From NCBI GenBank assembly GCA_002159075.1, contig LZRT01000079.1, positions 1-64,000 on the forward strand: DNA of 64,000 nt, written 5' to 3'. This DNA comes from Bacillus thermozeamaize (GTDB lineage: Bacteria > Bacillota > Bacilli > ZCTH02-B2). Positions 20,874-29,926 of the stretch are shown here, one piece after another. Position numbers and translations under genes: made by a program. The notes under the pieces were generated by a model. That model had not been told where the DNA came from and searched no databases. It worked only from the letters and a program-made list of their open reading frames with translations. Numbering within the stretch: position 1 is the stretch's first letter; every line of letters starts with the position of its first letter.

Positions 20874-22169
20874 TCAAAATCCTCCTTCAACGCGATAGCG
20901 GCTGCGGATCTCCCGGATCACCTCAAGGGCTTCCAGTTCGCCCATCACCGCATCCAATGCTTTTTTCGGCGCCGTATGTGTCACGACCACGATTTCTGAA
21001 ACGTCTTTGTCATAGGGAAGCTGCAGGATCCGCTCCAGACTGACGTCATGGCGCGCCAAAATCTGGGTCATGCGCGCCAGCACCCCGGCTTTGTCTTCCG
21101 CGATCAGCCGCAAAAAGATCTTCATCTCAATCTGTTCATCCGTCTTCAGCCGCTTGGGGCGATAAGGCGCGACGATGGAACGGCCGTTGACCCCCAGCTT
21201 CATATTTTTCACGACAGTGACCAGATCGGCCACTACGGCAGTGGCTGTCGGCAGCTCTCCCGCACCGGGGCCGTAAAACATCGTCTCGCCGACCGCCCTT
21301 CCATACACATAAATGGCGTTAAATTCGTCGTTGACGGCGGCGAGGGGATGGTTGGAGGGGATCATCGTCGGTTCCACGCTGATTTCCACCAGATCATCAT
21401 CCAGCTGCGCAATCCCCAGCAATTTGATGGTATAGCCCAACTGCCGCGCGTAGTTCATATCCTCACGGGTGACCTGGGTGATCCCGCGCACCCGCACATC
21501 GTCGAAAACCAGGTTCATGTGGAAGCCCAGCGTCCCAAGGATGGCCATTTTTCTCGCCGCATCCAGGCCCTCCACGTCCGCCGTCGGGTCTGCCTCGGCA
21601 AACCCCTTCTCCTGCGCCTCCGCCAGCGCCTGTTCATATGCCATACCGTGCTGGCTCATCTTGGTCAGAATGTAGTTGGTCGTCCCGTTGACAATCCCCA
21701 TCATCTTGGTAATGCGATCCGAGGAAAAACTGTCCGCCAGCGCACGCAGGATGGGGATCCCGCCGCCGACACTGGCTTCATAATACAGGTCACAGCCGCG
21801 TCCCGCCGCCTCAGACAAAAGTTCCGCCCCGTGGATCGACAACAGATCCTTGTTGGCGGTGACCACGTGCTTGCCTTTCCGGATCGCCTCCAGCACGTAC
21901 TGGCGGGCCGGCTCAATCCCGCCGATGACCTCCACAATCACGTCGATCTCCGGATCATCGAGCAAGTCTTCCGGACGGTTGGTCAACAACTCCGGCAATA
22001 CCGAAACAGAGCGAGGTTTTTCCAGATCGCGGACGAGTATTTTGGCAATCTCTACCGCCATCCCGGTCTGTTTCACCAAATCTTCCTGGTGGCCCTCAAT
22101 CAGGCGAACCACCCCAGAACCCACGGTTCCCAGTCCCATCAGTCCAACCTTTACCCGCTTCTTCTCCAA
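20874..22169 (-). CDS. hom: Homoserine dehydrogenase
   Basis: Reduces aspartate semialdehyde to homoserine. The NAD(P)-binding [13 protein letters not shown] is at the N-terminus, followed by the catalytic domain ([30 protein letters not shown]) and a C-terminal ACT domain from about residue 350 ([16 protein letters not shown]), a likely threonine sensor. TTG start with AGGAGG 7 nt upstream. First enzyme of the threonine branch in this operon. Confidence 0.97.
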   Translation of the reverse strand: MEKKRVKVGLMGLGTVGSGVVRLIEGHQEDLVKQTGMAVEIAKILVRDLEKPRSVSVLPELLTNRPEDLLDDPEIDVIVEVIGGIEPARQYVLEAIRKGKHVVTANKDLLSIHGAELLSEAAGRGCDLYYEASVGGGIPILRALADSFSSDRITKMMGIVNGTTNYILTKMSQHGMAYEQALAEAQEKGFAEADPTADVEGLDAARKMAILGTLGFHMNLVFDDVRVRGITQVTREDMNYARQLGYTIKLLGIAQLDDDLVEISVEPTMIPSNHPLAAVNDEFNAIYVYGRAVGETMFYGPGAGELPTATAVVADLVTVVKNMKLGVNGRSIVAPYRPKRLKTDEQIEMKIFLRLIAEDKAGVLARMTQILARHDVSLERILQLPYDKDVSEIVVVTHTAPKKALDAVMGELEALEVIREIRSRYRVEGGF

Positions 22170-22212
22170 TCCCGATCCTCCTCTAAATGATTCCCTTCAG
22201 TATAAACCCCGC

Positions 22213-22653
22213 CTAGCCGCGGCCGATCAGTTGCACATGCTGCACGCCGTCCAGACGTCGGATTTCCGCGAGCAACTCGCTGACACCGACCTCTGGCCGG
22301 GTCATTTCCAGGGTGATGACCACGTTGGCCATCCCCTGCAGGGGGATCGTCTGATGGATCGTCAACACATTGCCTCCATGCACCGCAGCAGTGGACAAGA
22401 CGCTGGACAGCACCCCGGAGCGATGCGCCAGATTCATCGACAACGTGACGATTTCCTCTCTAGCAAGCGCGCTGACAGGGTAGATGCTGTCCTTGTATTT
22501 ATAAAAGGCGCTGCGGCTCAGGCCGACGCGCTGAACCGCCTCGAGAATCGTCTTCACCTGCTGGGTTTCAAGAAGTTTCTTGGCTTCAATTGTCTTTTGC
22601 ATCGCCTCCGGCAAAATGGACCATTTGACCAACACATACTGCTCCTGATCCAT
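22213..22653 (-). CDS. pheB: ACT domain protein, PheB type (UPF0735)
   Basis: A 146-residue protein with an N-terminal helix-turn-helix-like part (VQRVGLSRSAFYKYKDSIYP) and a C-terminal ACT domain (ALAREEIVTLSMNLAHRSGV onward). The family is named PheB for its position beside pheA in B. subtilis; a regulatory role in amino-acid synthesis is assumed but not proven. The ATG at 22653 is preceded by AGGGGGA. It heads the operon, with a good promoter just upstream. Confidence 0.9.
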   Translation of the reverse strand: MDQEQYVLVKWSILPEAMQKTIEAKKLLETQQVKTILEAVQRVGLSRSAFYKYKDSIYPVSALAREEIVTLSMNLAHRSGVLSSVLSTAAVHGGNVLTIHQTIPLQGMANVVITLEMTRPEVGVSELLAEIRRLDGVQHVQLIGRG

Positions 22654-22695
22654 TTTCGTCCCCCTGTAGTAAACAGATGTACTCTTAATGTGGAC

Positions 22696-22724
22696 ATTAT
22701 AACACAATCCTTCAACTCTAACAA
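22696..22724 (-). promoter_or_regulatory. SigmaA-type promoter of pheB-hom-thrC-thrB-pheA
   Basis: On the minus strand TTGTTA (22719-22724) is followed after 17 nt by a perfect TATAAT (22696-22701). The predicted leader to the pheB ATG is only about 35 nt, with no room for a T-box or other riboswitch. Confidence 0.8.
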
Positions 22725-22765
22725 CGGACTGATACATAAAGCAGGATCTTTCTGCGTAAATTGTA

Positions 22766-22795
22766 TGGACAAACATCTTTTGCTTCTTTTATAAT
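22766..22795 (+). promoter_or_regulatory. SigmaA-type promoter of the DUF1646 gene
   Basis: TGGACA (22766-22771), an 18-nt spacer and TATAAT (22790-22795) face rightward. Transcription from about 22802 would give a leader of roughly 130 nt before the DUF1646 start, long enough for an RNA regulator. Confidence 0.65.
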
Positions 22796-22933
22796 CTTTA
22801 ACTGGTTCATATTTTTACAGAAATACGTGTTCATAGACGATGATCGTACAAGTTGCGCAAGATGCCCCGGACAAGTACGTTTGAAGAAACCGTTCTCATT
22901 CTGCTGAAATTTCATTTATTATGGAGGTTTGAA

Positions 22934-23965
22934 ATGATCATAGGCGGTTTGCTTGTCATCCTGTTGCTCGTGCTATTTTTGCCGTTTCTCGTCAAGCCTG
23001 TGGAACACAACCTGGAAGTGTTCCTTTGTATCATGGGCGTTCTGGCAGCGCTCATCAGTGGCGTGATGAACACGGAACTGATTCTTCACGCGCTGAAGGA
23101 CCCGATCATGATCACACTGGCCGTCCTGGTCGCCGGGGTGCTTTTCAAATGGCTGCAGCATCCGCTTGAAAGAAGTGTCGCGGCGATCAGCGAACGGATA
23201 CCTATGGGAGTCTTTGCCGCGATCATCGTAATCGTGCTGGGGCTGATTTCCAGCATCATCACTGCCATCATCGCCTCCCTGGTGCTGGTCGCCATCGTCA
23301 GCGCCCTAAAACTGGATCGAAAGTCGGAAACGCTGCTCGTCGTGATCGCCTGTTTCTCCATCGGCCTCGGAGCGGCGCTCACGCCCATCGGCGAGCCTTT
23401 ATCCACCATCGCCATCAGCAAACTGGATGAAAGCTTTGATTATCTGCTCAAACTGCTGGGCGCCTATATCATCCCGGGAGTGGTGGCCTTTGGCATCCTG
23501 GCGGCCATCCTGTTGAAAAATCCGAGCGCCCGCAATCATGGACTGTCGGAAAACAAGGAAGAATCGTATCTGGATATCGTCATCCGGGCAGGAAAGGTGT
23601 ACCTGTTCGTCGCCGGCCTGACCTTTCTCGGCGCAGGATTCAGCCCCCTCATCGATCGGTATTTGATCCATCTCAACTCGTATGTCCTGTTCTGGATCAA
23701 CATCATCTCGGCGGTTCTGGATAACGCCACCCTGGCTGCCGCCGAAATCAGTCCGGCCATGAGCCAGGACGCGATCCAAGCGATCCTGCTGGGCCTGGTG
23801 ATCAGCGGCGGGATGCTGATCCCCGGGAACATTCCGAACATCATCTCCGCCAACAAACTGGGAATCACAAGCAAGGAATGGGCCCGCCTAGGCGTGCCGT
23901 TGGGTCTGGCGGCGATGATCATCTATTTTGTCATCATCGTCCTGGCGCACATGATGGCTGCATGA
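22934..23965 (+). CDS. DUF1646 family membrane transporter
   Basis: Integral membrane protein of 343 residues with about 10 helices and the family features IGLGAALTPIGEPLSTIAIS and the mirrored SGGMLIPGNIPNIISANKLG, the latter like the discontinuous-helix regions of ion-transporter-superfamily carriers. Probably a cation or anion transporter, substrate unknown. The ATG at 22934 has GGAGG 6 nt upstream; an in-frame ATG at 22853 lacks one. It stands alone with its own promoter and a downstream terminator. Confidence 0.85.
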   Translation: MIIGGLLVILLLVLFLPFLVKPVEHNLEVFLCIMGVLAALISGVMNTELILHALKDPIMITLAVLVAGVLFKWLQHPLERSVAAISERIPMGVFAAIIVIVLGLISSIITAIIASLVLVAIVSALKLDRKSETLLVVIACFSIGLGAALTPIGEPLSTIAISKLDESFDYLLKLLGAYIIPGVVAFGILAAILLKNPSARNHGLSENKEESYLDIVIRAGKVYLFVAGLTFLGAGFSPLIDRYLIHLNSYVLFWINIISAVLDNATLAAAEISPAMSQDAIQAILLGLVISGGMLIPGNIPNIISANKLGITSKEWARLGVPLGLAAMIIYFVIIVLAHMMAA

Positions 23966-24013
23966 GCACGCCAATGGCCGCAAGAGCACGCAATCACATG
24001 AGACCAACCACCC

Positions 24014-24059
24014 AAAAAATTCCCGCCTCATTTCCAAAGTGGGGCGGGAATCTTTTTTT
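24014..24059. terminator. Bidirectional intrinsic terminator
   Basis: Stem of at least 9 bp (24020-24028 with 24043-24051), extended by imperfect pairs, with an A-run to the left and seven T to the right. It terminates the DUF1646 gene and, on the other strand, the SDR gene. Confidence 0.9.
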
Positions 24060-24071
24060 CTTCATCACGGC

Positions 24072-24827
24072 TTACCGGCCGCCGTCAATATGGTAGATTT
24101 CACCCGTGATGAAAGAAGCTTGATCGGAAGCCAGGTACACCACCATCGGCGCGATGTCTTCCGGCACGCCGATGCGCCGCACGGGAGTGGACCGGCGCGC
24201 TTTTTCAAAGTCATGGCCCGGTGTCTTGACCTGAAAAGGCGTGTCAATCAATCCCGGCGCAATGGCGTTCACCGTAATGCCATGCGGGGAAAACTCGTTG
24301 GCGAGGCCGATTGTCAGGGTGTTCACAGCCCCCTTCATCGACGCGTAATGAACCGAGTTGCCGATGCCGCCTGTGGCAGCCGCCAGCGAAGAGATATTGA
24401 TGATCCGGCCGCGCTTTTGCTGCAGCATCACCGGCAGGAAAGCCTGGCAACAGCGGACCACGCCCATCACATTCAGCTGAAAGCTCTGTTCCCAGAGCTC
24501 CTCTTCCCCTTCCAGAAAAGGCGCCCGCCGGATGGCTGCGCCGGCATTGTTGACCAGGATGTCCACTTTCCCGAATTCATCGAGAACCTGCGCTTTGAGC
24601 GCCTCCACATCCTCCCTTTTCGTCACGTCGCAGCGCACAGCCTTCACCTTGCTTCCGAAGGGCCTGGTCTGTTCCACAGTCTCTGCGGCCGCTGCCGGCG
24701 ACGCCAGATAGGTAAAGATGACGTCCGCGCCAGCCTCTGCCAGGGCGACGACGCTGGCCCGTCCGATTCCCGTGCTCCCACCGGTCACCACGGCCACTTT
24801 CCCGGCCAATGAAATGGTGTATGCCAT
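24072..24827 (-). CDS. SDR family oxidoreductase
   Basis: Classical short-chain dehydrogenase of 251 residues. The cofactor loop TGGSTGIGRA is at 15-24, NNAGAA near residue 92, the catalytic Ser in NISSLA and YxxxK as YASMK near 160. The C-terminal part (GVPEDIAPMVVYLASDQASF then GEIYHIDGG) resembles FabG/glucose dehydrogenase-like members. A Ser at the end of beta-1 and a tyrosine in place of the Asp after beta-2 (FTYL) make NADP preference possible. The substrate cannot be deduced. Confidence 0.9.
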   Translation of the reverse strand: MAYTISLAGKVAVVTGGSTGIGRASVVALAEAGADVIFTYLASPAAAAETVEQTRPFGSKVKAVRCDVTKREDVEALKAQVLDEFGKVDILVNNAGAAIRRAPFLEGEEELWEQSFQLNVMGVVRCCQAFLPVMLQQKRGRIINISSLAAATGGIGNSVHYASMKGAVNTLTIGLANEFSPHGITVNAIAPGLIDTPFQVKTPGHDFEKARRSTPVRRIGVPEDIAPMVVYLASDQASFITGEIYHIDGGR

Positions 24828-24854
24828 GTTCTCTTCTCCCTTCTCGCTTTTTGT

Positions 24855-26135
24855 TTAATCGGCATCCAAACCTCTGGTGTATTCAAACTGATAATCGCCG
24901 ATTTGGACGGTATCCCCTTCTTCGATTCCCAGGTTCACCAAGGCCTCTTCAATCCCCATCCTGCGGATAATCCTGGAAAAACGCAGGATACTGTCATGAT
25001 GGTTGAAATTGGTCATCTTGACCAGCTTTTCGACCCGTTCTCCCTCGACCACAAATCGCCCGTCTTCCTTTCGGATCGTAAAAGGTTCCTCTTCCTCCGG
25101 CGTGAACACGACGGGTTCCTCCGCCTCCGCCGGGGACGGTTCCGGCAGTTCCTGCAACATCCCGGCCACCGCGCGGACAAGCTCCTTCACCCCCTGGCCG
25201 GTGGCGGCCGAAATCGGGTAAATCGACACCTCGCCCACCTGCCGGCGAAAGATCTCGAGGTTTTTGGCCGCTTCGGGAAGATCCATCTTGTTGGCGGCGA
25301 TCACCTGCGGCCGCTTGGCCAGGGCTGGACTGTACAGCTCCAGTTCCTGATTGATCAGCAGATAATCCTGATACGGGTCTCGTCCCTCCGTCGCAGCCAT
25401 GTCGATCACGTGAATCAGGCACCGGGTCCGTTCCGCATGACGGAGGAACTCGTGGCCAAGCCCCACCCCCTGATGGGCTCCTTCAATGAGGCCAGGCAGG
25501 TCGGCCAGCACAAAACTCTGCCCATCTCCGGCATCCACGACGCCCAGATTTGGCGTCAAGGTTGTAAAATGGTACGCGGCAATTTTCGGACGGGCAGCCG
25601 AAACGGCGGCCAGCAGCGTCGACTTGCCGACACTGGGAAACCCGATCAACCCGACATCCGCAAGCAGCTTTAACTCCAGGATGAGCCACCGCTCCTCACC
25701 CGGCTCCCCATTCTCGGAAATGTACGGCGCCGGATTGCTGGCGCTGGCAAACCGGGCGTTTCCCCGTCCGCCACGCCCCCCCTTTGCCACAATCACCTGT
25801 TGCCGGTGCCGGGTCAAATCGGCCAAAAGCCGCCCTGTCTTTTCGTCATACACCAGGGTGCCCGGGGGGACGCGAATGATCAGATCTTCTGCATCCGCCC
25901 CATGCTGGTTCTTGTTTCTTCCGTTTTCGCCGCGCTGGGCCTTGAAATGGCGCTGGTAGCGAAAATCCATCAGCGTGCGCAACCCTTCGTCCACGACCAA
26001 GACCACATTGCCGCCGCGTCCGCCATCGCCGCCTGCCGGACCCCCGCGAGGCACATATTTTTCGCGGCGAAAGGCGATGGCCCCGTTCCCGCCGTCTCCT
26101 GCTTTCACAAAAATCTTCGCGGTATCGACAAACAC
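24855..26135 (-). CDS. obg: GTPase Obg (ObgE/CgtA)
   Basis: Ribosome-assembly and stress GTPase, essential in Bacillus and needed for Spo0A activation. The Obg glycine-rich fold is at residues 1-158 ([20 protein letters not shown]), the G domain follows ([31 protein letters not shown]) and a C-terminal OCT domain ends the protein. The frame opens at 26192, but the GTG at 26135 follows AAAGGAGGGG and gives the standard [13 protein letters not shown] start (426 residues). spo0B overlaps its upstream region. Confidence 0.96.
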   Translation of the reverse strand: MFVDTAKIFVKAGDGGNGAIAFRREKYVPRGGPAGGDGGRGGNVVLVVDEGLRTLMDFRYQRHFKAQRGENGRNKNQHGADAEDLIIRVPPGTLVYDEKTGRLLADLTRHRQQVIVAKGGRGGRGNARFASASNPAPYISENGEPGEERWLILELKLLADVGLIGFPSVGKSTLLAAVSAARPKIAAYHFTTLTPNLGVVDAGDGQSFVLADLPGLIEGAHQGVGLGHEFLRHAERTRCLIHVIDMAATEGRDPYQDYLLINQELELYSPALAKRPQVIAANKMDLPEAAKNLEIFRRQVGEVSIYPISAATGQGVKELVRAVAGMLQELPEPSPAEAEEPVVFTPEEEEPFTIRKEDGRFVVEGERVEKLVKMTNFNHHDSILRFSRIIRRMGIEEALVNLGIEEGDTVQIGDYQFEYTRGLDAD

Positions 26136-26184
26136 CTTGCCCCTCCTTTCACTGGGATGTCCGATACGCACCATCACTTCGGCT

Positions 26185-26913
26185 TCACGCAAATGGCACT
26201 GTCATTTTCATCACCGATTCTTCGCAGCTGTGAAGGCCTTCCGTGCAGCGAAATCCGGTTTGCTCCAAATCGGCCATCAGGTCGCGAATCTCCCTCAGGG
26301 ACGGTTCCGCTTCCAGACACCCGACATAATCAAACGTCACTTCCAAATCCCGATGAAGCGAACGCATCCGCAACATGAGGTGATTGGCGACGAGTGGCCT
26401 GCCGCTTTCTTTCACCAGGCTGCGGGAAGGCGCCGTTTCCTTTTTAGAGGTTGTCGCATGTCGCCGGTAAATATCCAGCCATCGCTGGATCGCCCGAAAA
26501 AACACTTGCGGCCGGACCGACAAATCCGTCAGCGAAAAGCTGCGATCCAACTCCACCTCGAGACGGAGAATATCCTGTTGATAATTGTATGTCATCAGAT
26601 ATACGACCAGCGGCGCGTAGTCCAGCTGGATCAGCAGGCTTTCCTGCTGCATCCGCTGAGTCAGCTCCTCAACAAAGCGACGGCCTTCTTCCACCTTATG
26701 TAACACCAAATAACTGGCCAACACCTGGATGTCATTCATGAAATCGTGCCGAAGACCTCTGATGCTCTCAAGCCATCGGTTGTAAATCGTGTCATCATGA
26801 CACTCATCCACGCGTTCCCCTTTTGCAGACACCGCTCCTCTCAGCTCCTCTCTATCCGGGAATCCCGGGAAACGATACGAATTTTCCGAAGAAAGGGGTT
26901 CGTTGAAAGCCAT
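26185..26913 (-). CDS. spo0B: Spo0B-like sporulation phosphotransferase
   Basis: Relays phosphate from Spo0F to Spo0A in the sporulation phosphorelay. Near residue 55 the protein has [18 protein letters not shown], matching the Spo0B helical-hairpin signature (RHDWxNxLQ) with the phosphoacceptor His. Overall similarity to Spo0B is low, as usual for the family. The location directly before obg and after rpmA is diagnostic. The start is uncertain: ATG 26913 (or the preceding TTG) has no SD and lies about 21 nt from the predicted transcription start. An internal GTG near 26817 behind AAAGGGG is possible. Confidence 0.8.
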   Translation of the reverse strand: MAFNEPLSSENSYRFPGFPDREELRGAVSAKGERVDECHDDTIYNRWLESIRGLRHDFMNDIQVLASYLVLHKVEEGRRFVEELTQRMQQESLLIQLDYAPLVVYLMTYNYQQDILRLEVELDRSFSLTDLSVRPQVFFRAIQRWLDIYRRHATTSKKETAPSRSLVKESGRPLVANHLMLRMRSLHRDLEVTFDYVGCLEAEPSLREIRDLMADLEQTGFRCTEGLHSCEESVMKMTVPFA

Positions 26914-26941
26914 CAAGCATGTGAAAGAAAGTCACAGAAAA

Positions 26942-26970
26942 AGTATAACAAAAAAACCAAAAGCACCCAA
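26942..26970 (-). promoter_or_regulatory. Putative spo0B-obg promoter inside a terminator
   Basis: Minus strand TTGGGT (26965-26970), 17-nt spacer, TATACT (26942-26947). The -35 lies in the loop of the rpmA terminator hairpin, and the spacer is formed by its 3' arm and T-run. The initiation point would be near 26934. Confidence 0.5.
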
Positions 26971-26985
26971 CCGGGGCTTTTGGTC
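26950..26985 (-). terminator. Intrinsic terminator of the rplU-prp-rpmA operon
   Basis: Minus-strand stem ACCAAAAGC/GCTTTTGGT with a GC-rich loop, followed by seven T. It separates the ribosomal protein operon from spo0B-obg. Confidence 0.85.
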
Positions 26986-27029
26986 TTCGTTGAAAGCGAT
27001 GTTTCATCATCCCATGCTTGCCTGCTTGA

Positions 27030-27338
27030 TCAGGCCTGAGCGGCAGCGGCCGCCTTGTCCGCTACAGGGTAGACACTGACTTTTTTGCGGTCGCGGCCAA
27101 GCCGTTCAAATTTCACCACGCCGTCTACCTTTGCAAAAAGGGTGTCGTCACCGCCAATGCCCACGTTGTAACCTGGATGAATCTTGGTCCCGCGTTGGCG
27201 CACCAAGATGTTGCCGGCCTTCACGAATTGGCCGTCCTGGCGCTTGACGCCCAGCCGTTTGGAAATGCTGTCGCGTCCGTTTTTGGTGCTTCCAACCCCT
27301 TTTTTCGATGCGAACAGCTGCAAATTCATTTTGATCAT
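27030..27338 (-). CDS. rpmA: 50S ribosomal protein L27, with cleavable N-terminal extension
   Basis: Large-subunit protein near the peptidyl transferase centre. After the start the sequence reads [20 protein letters not shown]. The LQLF-ASKKG junction is the site where the Firmicute protease Prp removes a short N-terminal peptide to expose the mature L27 end. ATG 27338 has AGGAGGTGA 6 nt upstream and is favoured over ATG 27329. The C-terminal tail is alanine-rich ([10 protein letters not shown]). The prp gene is next door. Confidence 0.97.
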   Translation of the reverse strand: MIKMNLQLFASKKGVGSTKNGRDSISKRLGVKRQDGQFVKAGNILVRQRGTKIHPGYNVGIGGDDTLFAKVDGVVKFERLGRDRKKVSVYPVADKAAAAAQA

Positions 27339-27383
27339 CGCAGTTCACCTCCTGATCATGTTCTGTTCATGCGCCGTTTCGGT

Positions 27384-27728
27384 CTATCCATCCGCATCCT
27401 GATCCGTCCGAATCTGCACGTACTCGCCGTATTCCGCAGCGACCGACTGCAGGGCAGCCGCCATCGCCTCAAGCAACAGCTGCACCTTGCCACGCATCGC
27501 CTCGTCGTCAATCTCCGGCAGCCGGCAACGGAGAAATCCGTCTTCCTTCACTTCGGCCGGCAATCTGATCCCCAACACCACTTCCACCGCATTGATCATG
27601 CCGATGGAAATGGCGGATACCGCTGCACAGACGATGTCTTCTCCCGGCTCCCCATAACCGGCATGGCCTTCAATCTGAAATTCCGCGACTTCGCCGTGGC
27701 GATTCCGGCGAATGAATACCTGGATCAT
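27384..27728 (-). CDS. prp: Ribosomal-processing cysteine protease Prp
   Basis: Protease of 114 residues that trims the N-terminus of L27. Catalytic His is in GHAGYG (about residue 22) and catalytic Cys in [10 protein letters not shown] (about residue 34), the defined Prp dyad. It is encoded between rplU and rpmA (ysxB position) and is cotranscribed with its substrate. Confidence 0.95.
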   Translation of the reverse strand: MIQVFIRRNRHGEVAEFQIEGHAGYGEPGEDIVCAAVSAISIGMINAVEVVLGIRLPAEVKEDGFLRCRLPEIDDEAMRGKVQLLLEAMAAALQSVAAEYGEYVQIRTDQDADG

Positions 27729-27735
27729 CGGACAA

Positions 27736-28047
27736 TCAACCGTTTATCTTCTCAATCGTCACCTTGGTATAAGGCTGACGATGACCTAGCTTCCGCTTGT
27801 AATTCTTCTTGGGCTTGTACTTGAAAACCACCAATTTTTTCCCTCGGCCGTGGCGGTCCACCACGCCTGTCACCGTCGCGCCTGCGACAAACGGCGTCCC
27901 AACCACAACACCTGCATCTTTCTTAATCAAGAGCACGCGATCAAACGTCACCCTTTCCCCTTCTTCCTGGGGAAGCTTTTCAATATAGATCACGTCGCCC
28001 TCACTGACCTTGTATTGCTTCCCGCCTGTCTCAATGATGGCGTACAT
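27736..28047 (-). CDS. rplU: 50S ribosomal protein L21
   Basis: Primary 23S rRNA-binding protein of 103 residues: [14 protein letters not shown] at the start and [19 protein letters not shown] near the end are typical. The ATG at 28047 is preceded by GAGGAGGATGAGG. First gene of rplU-prp-rpmA, behind a structured leader. Confidence 0.97.
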   Translation of the reverse strand: MYAIIETGGKQYKVSEGDVIYIEKLPQEEGERVTFDRVLLIKKDAGVVVGTPFVAGATVTGVVDRHGRGKKLVVFKYKPKKNYKRKLGHRQPYTKVTIEKING

Positions 28048-28150
28048 CCTCATCCTCCTCGACACTCAGACTCGCCGGAACAGGTGCAGGAAATGCCTGC
28101 TTTGCACATACCTGGCCCGTGCGGTTACAAACCTTTTGAGGCACGACGCA
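28048..28150 (-). ncRNA. Candidate L21 leader RNA
   Basis: The roughly 100-nt leader between the rplU promoter and ATG contains a short perfect hairpin (28086-28090 with 28096-28100) nested in a longer bulged stem whose outer arms are CAGGT and ACCTG. Firmicutes commonly have a conserved L21 leader here that is thought to mediate autoregulation. The call rests on position and visible pairing only; a covariance-model search would settle it. Confidence 0.5.
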
Positions 28151-28153
28151 AGT

Positions 28154-28182
28154 ATTCTATCATATCTCGTCATGATGATCAA
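28154..28182 (-). promoter_or_regulatory. rplU operon promoter
   Basis: Minus-strand TTGATC (28177-28182), 17-nt spacer, TAGAAT (28154-28159). It lies just after the stop codon of the chemoreceptor gene, with no clear terminator between them. Confidence 0.65.
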
Positions 28183-28201
28183 GGTAGATACAGCCATCTG
28201 G

Positions 28202-29926
28202 TCACAGTTTAAACTGCTTGACCAGATTTTCCATCTCCTGAGCCATCAGGCGGAGCTTGTTCGCAGCATCGGTGACTTCTTCAGTCGCTGCCATCTGTTC
28301 CTCTGCCGAAGCAGCCACCTGCTGGATGTTTTCCGAAGCTGATTTGGCAGATGCAGCCACCTCGTCAATGGCGGCTGCCAATTCCTCAGAACTGGCCGAC
28401 ATTTCTTCCGCTGTGGCGGAAGCCTCCTGAACCTGGTCAACGACACGCCTGGCCGCCTGCCAAATTTGCTGAAAAGCTTCGCCCGCCTGCTGAACCACAA
28501 TCACTCCGGATGCTACATTTTTCATTCCTTCTCCGGTAGCGGCAACCGTCTGTGCGGTCTGTGCCTGGATCTGCTCAATGAGCTGGGTGATTTCCCCGGC
28601 GGAAACCCTGGATTGCTCCGCAAGATGCCGGATTTCATTGGCCACCACCGTAAACCCCCGGCCACCCTCGCCAGCCCGGGCCGCTTCAATGGAGGCGTTC
28701 AACGCCAAGAGGTTGGTTTGCGCCGCAATTTCCGTCATCACCTGAACAATTTTGCCAATTTCCTGCGACCTTTCGCCAAGCAACAAAATCTTGTCATGCA
28801 AATCCCGCATCGTGGCATGAATGGCGTTCATTTGGGCGATCACCTGTTGAAGGGATTCATTGCCCTGCTCTGCCGCCTCTTCTGTGGCCACCGAAGCGTC
28901 ATAAGCAATGGCGGACACCTCGGCGATCCGCTGCACCCCTTGCGCCATTTCATCCAGCGCCTTTGCGCTGTCTCCCATCATGGTTGCCGTTTCATTTGAA
29001 CCAGCAGCCACCTTGTCGATCATCCCCACCGCCTGTTCCGTCGCCTGACGGTTTTCTTCCATCACGTTGGCCAGACGGTCCGAGGTTTCAGCCACCCGGT
29101 GAGCTGTCGCAGACACTTTGTTCAGGATCTGTTTCATTTGTTCTTCCATCTGTTGGAAACTCTCGACCAAATGGCCAATTTCATCCCGCTGCCGGATATT
29201 CACACGGGTGTCGCGCAGGTCGAAGTTGGCTGCCTTGGCCATTTGCCGCTCCAGGAACTGCAGGGGACGAACAATCCGCCAACGGATGTAGAGGGCCACC
29301 AGAATCAGCCCCAAAACGGTCAATGGCAGCAAGAACAACGATTGACTGATGCGTATTTTCGCGATTTCCTGACCGGTTTGCGCCAGTCGTCGTTGGGTGT
29401 CGTCCGTGTGTTCCAGCAAGAAGGATTCCACCTGCGCCGTCAGTTGATCTGTCAGCTGATCCATCTCCTGCATCAGCCGTTTGCCCTCATCGTTCTCCTG
29501 CGGGTCCTCCAAGTCCAGAATCTGCTGGCTGAGCTGCCGGATCTTTGGCCACGTCGCAGTTACCGCTTCATATAATGCCTTTCCTTCGTCCGTCGACAGG
29601 GACGCCTCTACCGCCGCAAGACGGTTTTGGACTTCTGACGCTAATTGATGAAATTCATCGCGCAACCCCTCATCCTGCGTTCCCAAATAATCGTTTGCCG
29701 GCATGATGGCCTTTTGAACCGACAGCTGCAGCAGGGTGATACTGTTCAGCTCTTTTGTGACGGCCGTTTGCTCGTTCAAGTGGCGCTCCGAAACGTCAAT
29801 CTGCAGACGCACCCAAATGCTGGTCGCCACGATGGCGATTAAAAGCACGAACATTGGACCGGCGATTTTGAATGTGAGGTTTTGCGTCCAGCCCCATTTC
29901 CTGTCTGATCCTTGCTGCCCGGTCAT
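28202..29926 (-). CDS. Methyl-accepting chemotaxis protein, transmembrane
   Basis: Classical chemoreceptor of 574 residues. TM1 is at about 20-39, a mostly helical extracytoplasmic sensor (four-helix-bundle like) at 40-195, TM2 at 196-214, HAMP at about 212-266 and the cytoplasmic signalling domain to the end, with the hairpin tip [20 protein letters not shown]. The ligand is unknown; the sensor region contains no obvious Cache or PAS motif. Its ATG overlaps the stop of the globin chemoreceptor gene upstream, so both are cotranslated. Confidence 0.93.
   Translation of the reverse strand: MTGQQGSDRKWGWTQNLTFKIAGPMFVLLIAIVATSIWVRLQIDVSERHLNEQTAVTKELNSITLLQLSVQKAIMPANDYLGTQDEGLRDEFHQLASEVQNRLAAVEASLSTDEGKALYEAVTATWPKIRQLSQQILDLEDPQENDEGKRLMQEMDQLTDQLTAQVESFLLEHTDDTQRRLAQTGQEIAKIRISQSLFLLPLTVLGLILVALYIRWRIVRPLQFLERQMAKAANFDLRDTRVNIRQRDEIGHLVESFQQMEEQMKQILNKVSATAHRVAETSDRLANVMEENRQATEQAVGMIDKVAAGSNETATMMGDSAKALDEMAQGVQRIAEVSAIAYDASVATEEAAEQGNESLQQVIAQMNAIHATMRDLHDKILLLGERSQEIGKIVQVMTEIAAQTNLLALNASIEAARAGEGGRGFTVVANEIRHLAEQSRVSAGEITQLIEQIQAQTAQTVAATGEGMKNVASGVIVVQQAGEAFQQIWQAARRVVDQVQEASATAEEMSASSEELAAAIDEVAASAKSASENIQQVAASAEEQMAATEEVTDAANKLRLMAQEMENLVKQFKL

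Noticed and set aside
22653-22690. T-box or threonine attenuator before the pheB-hom operon
   Set aside because: The predicted leader is about 35 nt and contains no specifier or terminator structure.
28202-28230. Palindrome CAGTTTAAACTG at the end of the membrane chemoreceptor gene considered as terminator
   Set aside because: It is AT-rich, lies within the last codons and is not followed by a T-run on the minus strand.
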